Origin: Snuella lapsa
GTDB taxonomy: Bacteria > Bacteroidota > Bacteroidia > Flavobacteriales > Flavobacteriaceae
Assembly: GCF_039539345.1 (NCBI RefSeq)
Contig: NZ_BAABCY010000092.1
Span: 1-64,000, forward strand
Length of the DNA: 64,000 nt
Reading direction: 5' to 3'
Shown: in pieces, positions 34,725-44,442 of the stretch
How the letters are laid out: each line of letters opens with the position of its first letter
Position numbering within the stretch: position 1 is the stretch's first letter
Position numbers and translations under genes: made by a program
The notes under the pieces: model-generated
The model's input: the letters and a program-made list of their open reading frames with translations, nothing else
The model's database searches: none
Told to the model about the DNA's origin: nothing

Positions 34725-34764
34725 GAGAGGACTAGCCGAATATAAGCAAGCTCAAAATAACTAT

Positions 34765-35298
34765 ATGTATAAGTTGACATTGAAAGAATATGAAGGTCTT
34801 TTTAATAAACTCTATACATCACTATGTCTTTTTTCTAACAAGTATGTAACGGATTTAGAAGCTTCTAAAGATATCGTTCAAGATGTATTTGTTAAGGTAT
34901 GGGAAGATAAAATTGAATTTAAAGATGACCATGCTATTAAATCGTACCTCTATACGTCTGTAAAAAACAAATCTCTGGATTACCTAAAAAGCAAACGTTA
35001 CAAATCAACAGATCATTTTGCGACAAATGAAATGGAAAAAATGGAAAAAAGGTCGTTTTTTTTACGTGAGGTCGTTATCATAGAAACCTCGACGATTATA
35101 GATAAAGCTATCAATTCCTTACCAAGGAAATGTGCTCAGATAATAAGGTTGAGCATAAAAGAATTCACCAATATACAAATCGCTGAAGAATTGGGGATCT
35201 CTATTAATACGGTTAAAACCCAAAAAAAAATAGCTTATAAAAAATTAAAACCCTTGTTAAAAGATTACTTTATATTAATAGCGTTCATATTTGATTAA
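34765..35298 (+). CDS. ECF sigma factor of PUL 2
   Basis: The 177-residue product has ECF region 2 at about 10-80 (A-S-K-D-I-V-Q-D-V-F-V-K-V-W-E) and region 4 at about 115-170 (L-P-R-K-C-A-Q-I-I-R-L-S, then T-N-I-Q-I-A-E-E-L-G-I-S-I-N-T-V-K-T-Q). It is related to but clearly distinct from the factor at 26919, so the two PULs can respond to different signals. A 200-base gap without a recognised gene separates it from its FecR gene. Confidence 0.88.
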   Translation: MYKLTLKEYEGLFNKLYTSLCLFSNKYVTDLEASKDIVQDVFVKVWEDKIEFKDDHAIKSYLYTSVKNKSLDYLKSKRYKSTDHFATNEMEKMEKRSFFLREVVIIETSTIIDKAINSLPRKCAQIIRLSIKEFTNIQIAEELGISINTVKTQKKIAYKKLKPLLKDYFILIAFIFD

Positions 35299-35498
35299 GG
35301 AAGCGTTATAAATCCTAAATGCTCCGATTTTTGTAGCTGGAGTTTTCCTTGTCCCTTAGTAGAGGTCTGTCTGTTTCATTTCTTTTATTAAAACCACCCG
35401 TCTAAATTGTTTAGAAAAACACATATGCCACTTTTTTTTATTTTTTTTGACCCTATAGCCTTTTCTTTTCGTCATAATAAATACAAACCAGTATTTCT

Positions 35499-36668
35499 AT
35501 GTCCATTTTTAAACAAATATTATTGCTCTCAAAGAAAATAGCAGCGTCCTTATTAAAGGATGAATCCCCTAAAGTTCTGGAAGATTCAGAATTATTCAAT
35601 GAGCAAGACAAAGATTATATTTTAAAGAACCTTACGGACGATAAATTAATTAAGGAACGTTTGGATTTAATAAATCAAATCGATGAGGAAGAAGGTTGGC
35701 AAAATATTAAGAGCAGAATAGATTCTCCTGTTAGAAAGTGGTTTGTTTGGAGGTATGCGGCAGCAGCAATTGTAGTTGGAATTTTAGCCACAACCTATTT
35801 CTTTAAGGACAGTTTGTTTAGCACAACCCTAACGAATGATACTACCCCAGTTATAACTAACAGCATAGAGCCAGGAACAGACAAAGCTACTTTAACTATA
35901 GGAGATGGCTCTCAAATAACATTAGAGGACGGAAAAGGGCTTCAATTGCAAAATGCAGTTAGTAACGGAAAAGAGATTGTTTACGAAGCGGTAAATAATT
36001 CAAAAAAGAACATCATTTATAACACCTTAACGATCCCAAGAGGAGGGCAATTTCAAATAACATTATCCGATGGTACCAAAGTGTGGTTAAATTCGGAATC
36101 ACAATTAAAGTACCCCGTGAGTTTTATTGAAGGTGAAAACCGAGTGGTAGAATTGGTGTATGGAGAAGCCTATTTTGATGTGTCTCCTAGTACCGAACAT
36201 AAAGGAGCCCGTTTTAAGGTATTCAATAAGTCGCAGGAAGTAGAGGTCTTAGGTACAGAGTTTAATATCAAGGCCTATGAGGATGAAGATGAAATTTACA
36301 CAACACTAGCAGAAGGAAAAGTAAGTGTAAGTAATGATGACTCTAAGTTAGGTTTAGTGCCAGGCCAGCAATCAATATTTAATCTTAAGGATAAAAATAT
36401 AACCGTTAATACCGTCGATGTACTAAGTGTTACCTCATGGAGAAAAGGACTCTTTAGTTTTAAAGGCATGACCTTAAATAAGATAATGAGGGTAATATCC
36501 AGATGGTACGATGTTGAAATAGAGTTTACCGATACAGAATTGGAAAATGTGAAATTTAATGGTGTATTGAGCAAAAATGATAAGATCGAAGAAATTCTTG
36601 ACGCAATTAAGAACACTAACTTTATAACCGCCTATGAAATAAAAAACAAAAAAATTACAATTAAGTAA
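35499..36668 (+). CDS. FecR family anti-sigma protein of PUL 2
   Basis: A 389-residue anti-sigma protein with a cytoplasmic N-terminus (about 1-80), one membrane helix (about 85-102) and a periplasmic FecR domain (about 170-285, with T-L-T-I-P-R-G-G-Q-F-Q-I-T-L-S-D-G-T-K-V-W-L-N and V-L-G-T-E-F-N-I-K-A-Y). A DUF4974-like C-terminus ends at a run of lysines. It pairs with the sigma factor upstream and the STN-bearing SusC downstream. Confidence 0.88.
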   Translation: MSIFKQILLLSKKIAASLLKDESPKVLEDSELFNEQDKDYILKNLTDDKLIKERLDLINQIDEEEGWQNIKSRIDSPVRKWFVWRYAAAAIVVGILATTYFFKDSLFSTTLTNDTTPVITNSIEPGTDKATLTIGDGSQITLEDGKGLQLQNAVSNGKEIVYEAVNNSKKNIIYNTLTIPRGGQFQITLSDGTKVWLNSESQLKYPVSFIEGENRVVELVYGEAYFDVSPSTEHKGARFKVFNKSQEVEVLGTEFNIKAYEDEDEIYTTLAEGKVSVSNDDSKLGLVPGQQSIFNLKDKNITVNTVDVLSVTSWRKGLFSFKGMTLNKIMRVISRWYDVEIEFTDTELENVKFNGVLSKNDKIEEILDAIKNTNFITAYEIKNKKITIK

Positions 36669-36671
36669 CAA

Positions 36672-36721
36672 AAAGGGGAACAAAGATCTATACCTGGAAA
36701 GTAAAACGCTTTATCCCCTTT
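36672..36721 (+). other. Hairpin between fecR and susC of PUL 2
   Basis: AAAGGGG (36672-36678) pairs with CCCCTTT (36715-36721), extended inside by AAAG/CTTT with a bulge. It sits between the anti-sigma and susC genes like the hairpin at 28833-28865, although the sequences differ. Confidence 0.4.
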
Positions 36722-36770
36722 AACCATTAATTAATTAAAATGATGTTTAATCAACTAACACCACAAATTT

Positions 36771-39700
36771 ATGGAAATTAAATCAACTAATCGCTTTTTC
36801 CTTTTAAGGAAAAAGATGCTACACATTATTATGAGAACCTTTATACTCTTGTTCTGTTCAACAGTTTTTAGTTTTACCGCGAGTGATGTCTTTTCTCAAA
36901 GTACAAAAGTTGTTATCGAAGAAGATAAGGTCATTACCATCGATGAGGTTTTTGACATATTAAGAACGCAAACAGAGTTTACATTTATTTATCAAGAAGA
37001 CCTCTTTAAAGATGCACCAAAGATAAAAGTTAAAAAAGGGATTATTAAGGCCAACAAACTGTTAAAGGAAAGCCTTTCTAAGTCTAATTTTAACTTTAAC
37101 ATCACTAAAAACAATAAGATTATTGTTATAAAGGCTCCAAAGGAAATAGATGAAGTACAGCAAGTTCAAGTTAGTGGTACTATTCAAGATTCCAATGGAC
37201 AACCCTTACCAGGCGTAACTATTTTAGAAAAAGGAACAACCAATGGAACCCAAACCGATTTCGATGGAAAGTTCTCTATAGAGGTTGCTTCAAGTGATGC
37301 TGTATTAGTAATTTCTTATGTCGGTTTTGCAACCCAGGAGATACCTGTAGCTAATCAAACAAACATCAACATCCAATTGGCTGAAGATGTAAGTGCACTT
37401 CAAGAAGTTGTTTTGGTAGGTTACGGTAAACAAAAAATAACAAGTGTGACTTCTGCCGTAACATCTGTAGATATTGAAGAGTTGGGAAATGTTACAACCT
37501 CCAATATTGCAGCAGCATTACAAGGCCGTACACCAGGTTTATATATACGCGATGCAGGTTATAATCAGGGGCTGTCGCTTCAGGTAAGGGGGGCTACAAC
37601 CATAGGTAATAATTCTCCGTTATTTATCGTAGACGGGGTTCCTCAGGATTTACTTTCTGTCGATCCTAACGATATAGCGGCCATTTCTGTGTTAAAAGAT
37701 GGAGCAGCGTCTGCTATTTACGGGTCTAGGGCTGCAGCTGGTGTTGTTATAGTAGAGACCAAATCAGGGAAAAATAAAAAACCTACATTTAATTTTGAAA
37801 GCTTTGTAAGCTTTAGTGACTTAACAACTACTCAGAAATCAGCTAATTCAATACAATCGGCCAATATTATGAATGAGGCTTCTGTGAATTCTGGAGGCCA
37901 ACCCTTATTCACTGCTGAAGATATTGCTAAGTTTGAATCAGGAAACGATCCTGCCTATCCAGATACCGACTGGAAAAAGGAATTCTTAAAGACTGAAATC
38001 ACACAGCGATATTTTTTAAGTGCTACAGGAGGTAGTGAAAAATCATCATATTATTTTTCTTTAGGTTATAGAAATGCAGATGGTATTGTTAAGTCGGGTA
38101 TTGATAGAAAGCAATACAGTTTAAGATCCAATTTAAAGACTAAGTTACGGGATAACATCGATTTGGATGTTAATTTGAGCTATGTGTTATCCAACAATAC
38201 AGCACCTAATGTAAATGCGGGTCTTGATAATATTTATCAGCATATGAACTCAACCGCACCATTTTTGCCAGTACGAAACGCCGATGGTGAGTTTGAGTTT
38301 TTTAACCAGGCGGGAGCTTATGGAAGAGGTTTTTGGAACGTGATGTGGGAGTTGGAAGCTGGTACATCTAATACGAAAAGTAAAACCTTTACTGCTAATA
38401 CCAATCTAACTTGGGAGATCATAGATGATCTTAAATTAATTGGACGCTATTCTTTAATATCTAATACAGGTAAAACGGTGTCAAGTATTTATAAACGTTC
38501 TACCACAGGTGGACCACCATGGTTTTCTGATGTAAATAGTATGGGGCAAACATGGCGTGATAATAACCAATACAATGCCCAAACATTTTTAAGTTACGAT
38601 AAGTCTATCGATAAACACAATATTGGTGTTTTGGCAGGATGGGATTTACAATTTAATGAAGATTCCTTTATAAGTGCAGGACGAAGAAATTTTCAGTTTG
38701 ATAATTTATTGACTGAATTTGATGCGCCTAACTCAGGGGATACAGACGATATTACTGGTTTGAGTAGTAATACTGTAGAAAACGCATTGCAATCAGCCGT
38801 TGGTAGGATTAATTATAATTACGACGAAAAGTACTTTATTGAGTTAACAGGACGTTATGACGGATCATCAATATTTGCACCTGAAAACAGGTACGGGTTT
38901 TTCCCTTCAGCTTCATTAGGTTGGGCTATCGACAAAGAGGACTTTTTTAACTCAAACGTTATTGACCGTCTTAAGTTTAGGGCGTCTTATGGTACAACAG
39001 GTAATAATAGGGTGTCTGGTAGTTACTTTTCGAATATAGATTTTAATACCTATATTTTTGGCATGGGCGATATTGTAGTGCCCACAGCCGCTGAAGGAGG
39101 CGTGCCATTTAGGGATTTAAAATGGGAAACCACTAATACAACCAACTTTGGTCTGGACTTTTCATTAAATCATGGATTCTTGTCTGGGTCTTTAGATTAT
39201 TATATTAAAGAAACAAAAGATATCCTTTTGGGTAGTCCTGTTCCTGGTACCGTTGGTACATTTAGAGGAGGGCCAGCCATCAATGCTGGTAATGTTCAAA
39301 ATAAAGGATTCGAATTAATATTAAATCATAGTAATACATTATCCAATGGTCTTAGCTATGGTATCTCTATTAATGGTACTTATAACACGAATGAAATTAC
39401 AGAACTAACAGATGCCTTTTCAGAATTCAGCACCTCTTATCGTGTAGGCGATGCTTTGGGTACCGTTTATGGGTATGTGGCTGATGGTATTTTGTCTTCA
39501 CAAGCAGAGGTAGACGCCTATAAAGCTGAAATTACGTCTGGTATAAGTCCTAATACCACTATGGGAGATATCCGTTATGTAGATCAAAATGGAGATGGTA
39601 AATTGGATTTTGAAGACAATGTTGCGATTGCAGAAACGTTACCAAAAATAACTTATGGTATTAACTTAAATGCAGAATGGAAGCGTTTCGACTTACAACT

Positions 39701-40109
39701 GTTTTTCCAAGGTACAGGGAAATCTAAAGAACACAGAGCTAATGATTTATTTGGAAATTCAGGATGGATTCCAGAAGAAGCCAACGATGCTTGGAGTGCA
39801 GATAATACTAATGGAACTTATCCAAGATTGTTGCTATTTGCACAGCAAACCTATTTTCAAAATTTTTATACTACATCGAGTTATTGGACTTTTAAATCGA
39901 ATTACTTCAGATTAAAGAACCTCCAATTAGGGTACACACTACCAATTAATGACAACAAGTACATTGATAAGGCAAGATTGTATTTTACAGGTACTAATTT
40001 GTTGACCATTTCTGATTTCAGACCAGGGTTTGACCCTGAGACTGGAGGTAACGGTTTGGTGATTCCTCCGTTAAAGACTTTCGCATTGGGTGTAAACATT
40101 AATTTCTAA
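36771..40109 (+). CDS. susC: SusC/RagA family TonB-dependent glycan importer (PUL 2)
   Basis: A 1112-residue outer-membrane importer: signal peptide (to about 43, ending V-F-S-Q), STN domain (about 50-122), carboxypeptidase-D-like domain (about 135-205), plug (about 210-335, with N-N-S-P-L-F-I-V-D-G-V-P and A-S-A-I-Y-G-S-R-A-A-A-G-V) and barrel ending in phenylalanine. Its carboxypeptidase-like domain shares 68 identical bases with the PUL 1 SusC gene although flanking parts diverge. The SusD gene follows 13 bases later. It is expected to import an oligosaccharide or glycolipid fragment and signal to FecR. Confidence 0.92.
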   Translation: MEIKSTNRFFLLRKKMLHIIMRTFILLFCSTVFSFTASDVFSQSTKVVIEEDKVITIDEVFDILRTQTEFTFIYQEDLFKDAPKIKVKKGIIKANKLLKESLSKSNFNFNITKNNKIIVIKAPKEIDEVQQVQVSGTIQDSNGQPLPGVTILEKGTTNGTQTDFDGKFSIEVASSDAVLVISYVGFATQEIPVANQTNINIQLAEDVSALQEVVLVGYGKQKITSVTSAVTSVDIEELGNVTTSNIAAALQGRTPGLYIRDAGYNQGLSLQVRGATTIGNNSPLFIVDGVPQDLLSVDPNDIAAISVLKDGAASAIYGSRAAAGVVIVETKSGKNKKPTFNFESFVSFSDLTTTQKSANSIQSANIMNEASVNSGGQPLFTAEDIAKFESGNDPAYPDTDWKKEFLKTEITQRYFLSATGGSEKSSYYFSLGYRNADGIVKSGIDRKQYSLRSNLKTKLRDNIDLDVNLSYVLSNNTAPNVNAGLDNIYQHMNSTAPFLPVRNADGEFEFFNQAGAYGRGFWNVMWELEAGTSNTKSKTFTANTNLTWEIIDDLKLIGRYSLISNTGKTVSSIYKRSTTGGPPWFSDVNSMGQTWRDNNQYNAQTFLSYDKSIDKHNIGVLAGWDLQFNEDSFISAGRRNFQFDNLLTEFDAPNSGDTDDITGLSSNTVENALQSAVGRINYNYDEKYFIELTGRYDGSSIFAPENRYGFFPSASLGWAIDKEDFFNSNVIDRLKFRASYGTTGNNRVSGSYFSNIDFNTYIFGMGDIVVPTAAEGGVPFRDLKWETTNTTNFGLDFSLNHGFLSGSLDYYIKETKDILLGSPVPGTVGTFRGGPAINAGNVQNKGFELILNHSNTLSNGLSYGISINGTYNTNEITELTDAFSEFSTSYRVGDALGTVYGYVADGILSSQAEVDAYKAEITSGISPNTTMGDIRYVDQNGDGKLDFEDNVAIAETLPKITYGINLNAEWKRFDLQLFFQGTGKSKEHRANDLFGNSGWIPEEANDAWSADNTNGTYPRLLLFAQQTYFQNFYTTSSYWTFKSNYFRLKNLQLGYTLPINDNKYIDKARLYFTGTNLLTISDFRPGFDPETGGNGLVIPPLKTFALGVNINF

Positions 40110-40122
40110 AAAGATAATTATT

Positions 40123-41658
40123 ATGAAAAGATATATAAAAACAATGTACTTAGTAATTTTTGCTTTTAGCATGTTTCTAAGTTGTTCAGAAGAGGATGTT
40201 ACTAAGCTTCCCGTGACAGCATTATCAGAAGATGCGTTTTGGACCAGTGAGGAAGAAGTTAGTCAAGCGGCTAATGCCCTTTATTTTTCTTTAAATAATG
40301 TAGGACAGATAGAATGGGATGCGTTAACCGAGATTGTATTTAGCCAAAGTGGTCCATCTATCGAAATCTCTACAGGAGGGATCAATCCAGGCTCTTCTCT
40401 TGTAAATAGCTTATGGACAGGTCAGTATGAGACCATAAGAGATGCCAATTGGTTTTTGGATAATGTAGATAAAGCAGGCTTGTCAGAATCAACATTGGCA
40501 AAGTATAAAGGACAGGTGCGCTTTTTTAGGGCTTGGGCACACTATAAATTGTTATACCAATTTGGAAATGTGCCACTAGTAGATCGCGTGTTAGGCGTTG
40601 ATGAAGGGCAAGTAGAACCAAGCTCTAGAGCTACTGTATTGGATTTTGTGTTGTCTGAATTAGATCAAACCATAACAGAGTTATCTTCGTCTGGTTACAC
40701 GCCAGAGTATGGTAGAATTACCAAATGGGCAGCTATGGCATTGAAATCGAGGATCCTTTTATATGAAGGCACTTTGGCAACCGATAGCAGTATGCTTACA
40801 GAAAGTGCTAATCTGGCTAATCAAATTATGGGAGGTGGTTTTAGCCTTCATGATAATTATACAGAACTGTTTAGACCAGAAGGAGAAGGTAACTCTGAGA
40901 TTATTCTGGCAAGAGTAAATGCAGATCTTCCGGGAAGATATCATTCTTTAGGACAATGGTTGGGACCAATTAGTTTTCATGCATCATGGTCTATTTTCAC
41001 ACCAACCAGAGCACTTGTGGACAGATATCCAGATATTAATGGTGAAGATATTTCAACAAGTTTAATCTATGATGAGGATAATCCGTTTGATAATAGAGAC
41101 CCAAGGCTAAATCAATCCATATTTGATTGGGAAGAAGATGTAGATTATGAAGGTGCTATGTTTGTTAACAACGGAACTTGGTTTAATTTCAGAAAATGGA
41201 TCAATCCAGACGAAACCCAAGAACAACAAAGTCATAACGATTGGATTGTATTTAGGTTAGGAGAAGTCATGCTTAATTACGTAGAAGCTATGAACGAGGT
41301 CAATGGCCCATCTCAAGAGTTATTGGATATGATTAACGATCTAAGAACAAGAGGAGGACTAGGCGCAGCGTCTGATGGTTCTGATATTATTGTGCCTCCA
41401 ATTGCCTTATCTGGTCTTACAAAAGAAAGCTTTAGAGAGATTATTAAACGTGAAAGAATCATTGAATTAGCTGCTGAAGGGATTCTTTATTACGATTATC
41501 ACAGATGGAGATTGTTGGAGACAACTATGAATCAACCAGCTGAAGCCGTTGTGTCACTAGAAAATAGAGTATTTACTGCACCTAGAGACTATATCTGGCC
41601 AATACCTGATTTTGAGTTGATTAACAATCCAAATTTAACTCAGAATTCTGGATATTAG
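40123..41658 (+). CDS. susD: SusD/RagB family glycan-binding lipoprotein (PUL 2)
   Basis: The 511-residue product has a lipoprotein signal ending S-M-F-L-S-C (C21), TPR-like helices (V-R-F-F-R-A-W-A-H-Y-K-L-L-Y-Q-F-G-N-V-P-L), and the C-terminal F-R-E-I-I-K-R-E-R-I-I-E-L-A-A-E-G-I...D-Y-H-R-W with the final P-R-D-Y-I-W-P-I-P and N-P-N-L-T-Q-N-S-G-Y. It is the surface glycan-binding partner of the SusC encoded upstream and ends the PUL 2 transport operon at a terminator. Confidence 0.92.
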   Translation: MKRYIKTMYLVIFAFSMFLSCSEEDVTKLPVTALSEDAFWTSEEEVSQAANALYFSLNNVGQIEWDALTEIVFSQSGPSIEISTGGINPGSSLVNSLWTGQYETIRDANWFLDNVDKAGLSESTLAKYKGQVRFFRAWAHYKLLYQFGNVPLVDRVLGVDEGQVEPSSRATVLDFVLSELDQTITELSSSGYTPEYGRITKWAAMALKSRILLYEGTLATDSSMLTESANLANQIMGGGFSLHDNYTELFRPEGEGNSEIILARVNADLPGRYHSLGQWLGPISFHASWSIFTPTRALVDRYPDINGEDISTSLIYDEDNPFDNRDPRLNQSIFDWEEDVDYEGAMFVNNGTWFNFRKWINPDETQEQQSHNDWIVFRLGEVMLNYVEAMNEVNGPSQELLDMINDLRTRGGLGAASDGSDIIVPPIALSGLTKESFREIIKRERIIELAAEGILYYDYHRWRLLETTMNQPAEAVVSLENRVFTAPRDYIWPIPDFELINNPNLTQNSGY

Positions 41659-41688
41659 TAATTATAAGATAAATTGATATATTGAAAA

Positions 41689-41742
41689 GCCTCCCGTCAA
41701 AAAGTTAGTTTTGAGTAGTTTTTTGATCGGTGAGGTTTTTTG
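41689..41742 (+). terminator. Terminator after PUL 2 susD
   Basis: An imperfect long stem pairs CCTCCCGTCAAAAA (41690-41703) with TTTTTTGATCGGTGAGG (41719-41735), followed by six T residues. Confidence 0.6.
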
Positions 41743-41744
41743 TT

Positions 41745-41945
41745 AATCAAAAAGAATTCCTCGACGCTTTGCGTTGGGGTTTCCACTGACATTGTCATTC
41801 CCATGGAAATGGGAATCTAAATACAGAATTTTGGTTTTTGACCTAAAAGGTCAAAATGAAACGAGCGAAACCTGTACTGAGCTTGTCGTAGTATACCTCT
41901 ATGGCTCTGCCTCGAGGATAGTTCGTTTCAAGAAATTCTTTATTT
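41745..41945 (+). repeat. Cluster of REP-like palindromes
   Basis: Fills most of the 446-base gap between PUL 2 and the second GH89 gene. It starts with AATCAAAAAGAATTCCTC (41745-41762), as at 14466, then a GACGC/GCGTT hairpin, a perfect ATTCCCAT/ATGGGAAT hairpin (41797-41816), a perfect TTTTGACCT/AGGTCAAAA hairpin (41836-41856), and a CTGTACTGAGCTTGTCG stretch (41872-41888) like that at 21554-21581. These are dispersed elements of the kind common in Flavobacteriaceae. Nothing coding was seen. Confidence 0.6.
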
Positions 41946-42104
41946 ATTGGTGAAAATAGAACCATAGAATACATATAATACTTAAGCTATTACCTGTAGC
42001 TTACAGCAAAATAAATACCATAACATGTAATAAAATGGGTGGCTTATAATGCCAATATTTTATTATTTTGAATAAAAATATAACGGTTTCAGTTGAAAGA
42101 TAAT

Positions 42105-44273
42105 ATGAAATATATAAATACATTTAATTACCCAATTTATATAAAGGTTATAGTCATTGTTTTTTTGTCTTCATGTACGCCGCAACAGCGTACTTCCTAT
42201 CAAGTAGAAAGCGCTTATGATGTTTTACAAAGAACTTTAGGACAGGAGCAAGCGTCCAAGTTTGTTTTAAAATTTGAAGAAAGCGATGCATTGGATACCT
42301 ATGCAATATCTGTAAAGGACAATAAAGCTATAATAACAGGAAACTCTGCAATAGCACTCACAAGGGGAGCTTACGATTATTTAAGAAATGCCACGCATTC
42401 AATTATTAGCTGGTCGGGTAATCGTATTAATATACCTTCACAACTTCCCCAGTACGAAAAAAGAGTAAGTACACCTTTTAAGTACCGTTACTACTTGAAC
42501 ACGGTAACCCATGGTTACACCACGCCATATTGGGATTGGAGCCGTTGGGAGAAAGAAATTGATTGGATGGCCATGCATGGCATGAACATGCCTTTAATAG
42601 CAGGAGCACACGAAGCTATTTTGTTAAGAACATTTAAAAAAATGGGATTAACAGATAAAGAAGCATTGGACTATTTTTCTGGTCCAGCACATTTTCCTTG
42701 GAATAGAATGGGTAACATAGGCAGTTGGGACGGTCCGCCACCAGCAAGCTTTTTCGATAAGCAAATAGAATTGGCCCATAAAATGCAAAATAGGATGAAG
42801 GAATTGGGTATGCACCCTATAATTCATGCCTTTGCAGGTTTTGTGCCCAAGGCTATAGAACGTTTGTACCCCAACGAAGAATTACGAGAATTAGGCTGGG
42901 GTGGATTTAATGAAAAAGTACAGATATTATCACCCAAAAGCGACCTGTTTACTAAAATAGGAAAACTATATATAGAAGAATGGGAAAAAGAGTTTGGTAA
43001 AGGAGAATTTTATTTGGCCGATAGTTTTAATGAAATGGACGTGCCTTTATCCGATGATCCCGAAGTGGCAAAACAAGAATTGGCAGATTACGGAGACATT
43101 GTCTACAAGCCCATAGCCGAAGCAAACCCAGATGCCGTTTGGGTGATGCAAGGTTGGACATTTCCCTACCATAGGGATAAAGACGGAAAGTTATTTTGGA
43201 CTCCAGAACGCTTACAAGCCATGATGTCCAAAATCCCGGACGATAAATTGTTAATCCTTGATATGGCGAATGAATACAATGCCCTATTCTGGAAAATAGA
43301 CTATTCGTGGGAAATGTACAAAGGCTTTTTTGGCAAACAGTGGATTTATTCCTTCATTCCAAATATGGGAGGTAAAGTGCCCATAAATGGTGTGTTGGAT
43401 TTTTATGCAACGGCACCAAAAGAGGCTTTGGCGTATAAAGACAAAGGTAATTTGGTTGGATTCGGTTTCGCGCCCGAAGGCATAGAAAATAATGAAATTA
43501 TTTATGAGCTCTTATCCGATTGGGGCTGGAGAGATACGCCAATAAACTTAGATACGTGGATAGAGGACTATTGTTTGGCACGATATGGAGGCTATCCTGA
43601 TGAAATAAAGGAAGCCTATAACTTATTGAGAAAATCTGCTTTGGGAACATTTACGGACCACCCGAGATTTAAGTACCAATTTAGACCCGGTTCGGGGTAC
43701 CCATCCGTACATAAATCCGAAGACTTTGAAAAAGCGGTTAAATTATTCTTATCTGCCAACGAATCAATAATGCAAAGTGATTTATATACCTTTGATGCCA
43801 TAGAACTCGGAGCACAGTATATTGGATTAGAAATAGATAGCCTGCTTACCAAAGCCGAAAAGGAAGAAGATAAAAGCATCAAGTATAAAACCTATCAGAA
43901 GGCTATTGATCTTATGCTGGAAGTGGATAAACTGTTAGCGTCGCACCCCAATCATAAATTGGAAAATTGGGTTGCATTAGCAAGAGGCTTCGGAGACACC
44001 GAAGCAGATAAAAATTATTACGAAAGTAACGCCAAACGATTAAACACAACCTGGGGTGGAGGTGTAAACGAATATGCAGCACGCACCTGGAGTGGCTTAA
44101 TAGGAACCTATTATGCTCAGCGGTGGCAATTATGGTTAGATGCTCAAAAAGAGAACAAAACATTTAAAATACTTGAATGGGAAGAGAATTGGATTAAATC
44201 AAGCTATAACAACTTGGTAATACCATTCGGTAATCCTGTCAATGCACTTGAAGAAATTATTGAAAAGCGTTAA
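42105..44273 (+). CDS. GH89 alpha-N-acetylglucosaminidase, lipoprotein (second copy)
   Basis: Paralogue of the 24705 gene and similar in length (722 residues). The ATG at 42105 is preferred to a TTG at 42093; it starts a lipoprotein signal ending F-L-S-S-C. Barrel motifs are P-Y-W-D-W-S-R-W, H-G-M-N-M-P-L, G-N-I-G-S-W-D-G-P-P, the acidic pair A-D-S-F-N-E-M and A-P-E-G-I-E-N-N-E, and the helical C-terminus with W-A-A-R-T-W-S-G-like ending. Position-specific differences around the glycone pocket (S-W-D versus K-H-G) suggest the two copies prefer different aglycones. It opens a hydrolase run on the plus strand. Confidence 0.92.
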   Translation: MKYINTFNYPIYIKVIVIVFLSSCTPQQRTSYQVESAYDVLQRTLGQEQASKFVLKFEESDALDTYAISVKDNKAIITGNSAIALTRGAYDYLRNATHSIISWSGNRINIPSQLPQYEKRVSTPFKYRYYLNTVTHGYTTPYWDWSRWEKEIDWMAMHGMNMPLIAGAHEAILLRTFKKMGLTDKEALDYFSGPAHFPWNRMGNIGSWDGPPPASFFDKQIELAHKMQNRMKELGMHPIIHAFAGFVPKAIERLYPNEELRELGWGGFNEKVQILSPKSDLFTKIGKLYIEEWEKEFGKGEFYLADSFNEMDVPLSDDPEVAKQELADYGDIVYKPIAEANPDAVWVMQGWTFPYHRDKDGKLFWTPERLQAMMSKIPDDKLLILDMANEYNALFWKIDYSWEMYKGFFGKQWIYSFIPNMGGKVPINGVLDFYATAPKEALAYKDKGNLVGFGFAPEGIENNEIIYELLSDWGWRDTPINLDTWIEDYCLARYGGYPDEIKEAYNLLRKSALGTFTDHPRFKYQFRPGSGYPSVHKSEDFEKAVKLFLSANESIMQSDLYTFDAIELGAQYIGLEIDSLLTKAEKEEDKSIKYKTYQKAIDLMLEVDKLLASHPNHKLENWVALARGFGDTEADKNYYESNAKRLNTTWGGGVNEYAARTWSGLIGTYYAQRWQLWLDAQKENKTFKILEWEENWIKSSYNNLVIPFGNPVNALEEIIEKR

Positions 44274-44442
44274 TAGTATAAAGCGTTTAAGTTAATTTAT
44301 GTTATTTTTGAAGATAAAATTATCAGTGGTAATTGGATTTTAGTTGGCGTTTGATGGATGGACATTAAATATGAAGGAAGTTAGAAACTCATTTTAGTTA
44401 ATAATCTTACGATTATAAGGTCAATCGTTTGAACAATAAAAT

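Larger units (their letters stand above)
33928..34764. other. 837-base interval between the two PULs
   Basis: Holds two terminators for PUL 1, an inverted REP-like element (34142-34185), a very strong hairpin (34269-34299), the relic of an acyltransferase gene (34299-34547) and the promoter of the PUL 2 sigma factor (34693-34724). No intact gene is present. The mix of relic and repeats marks this as a former gene region that decayed, or the joint between two imported modules. Confidence 0.6.

Noticed and set aside
42093..42104. TTG start for the second GH89
   Set aside because: The ATG at 42105 gives a normal lipoprotein signal without the extra four residues.
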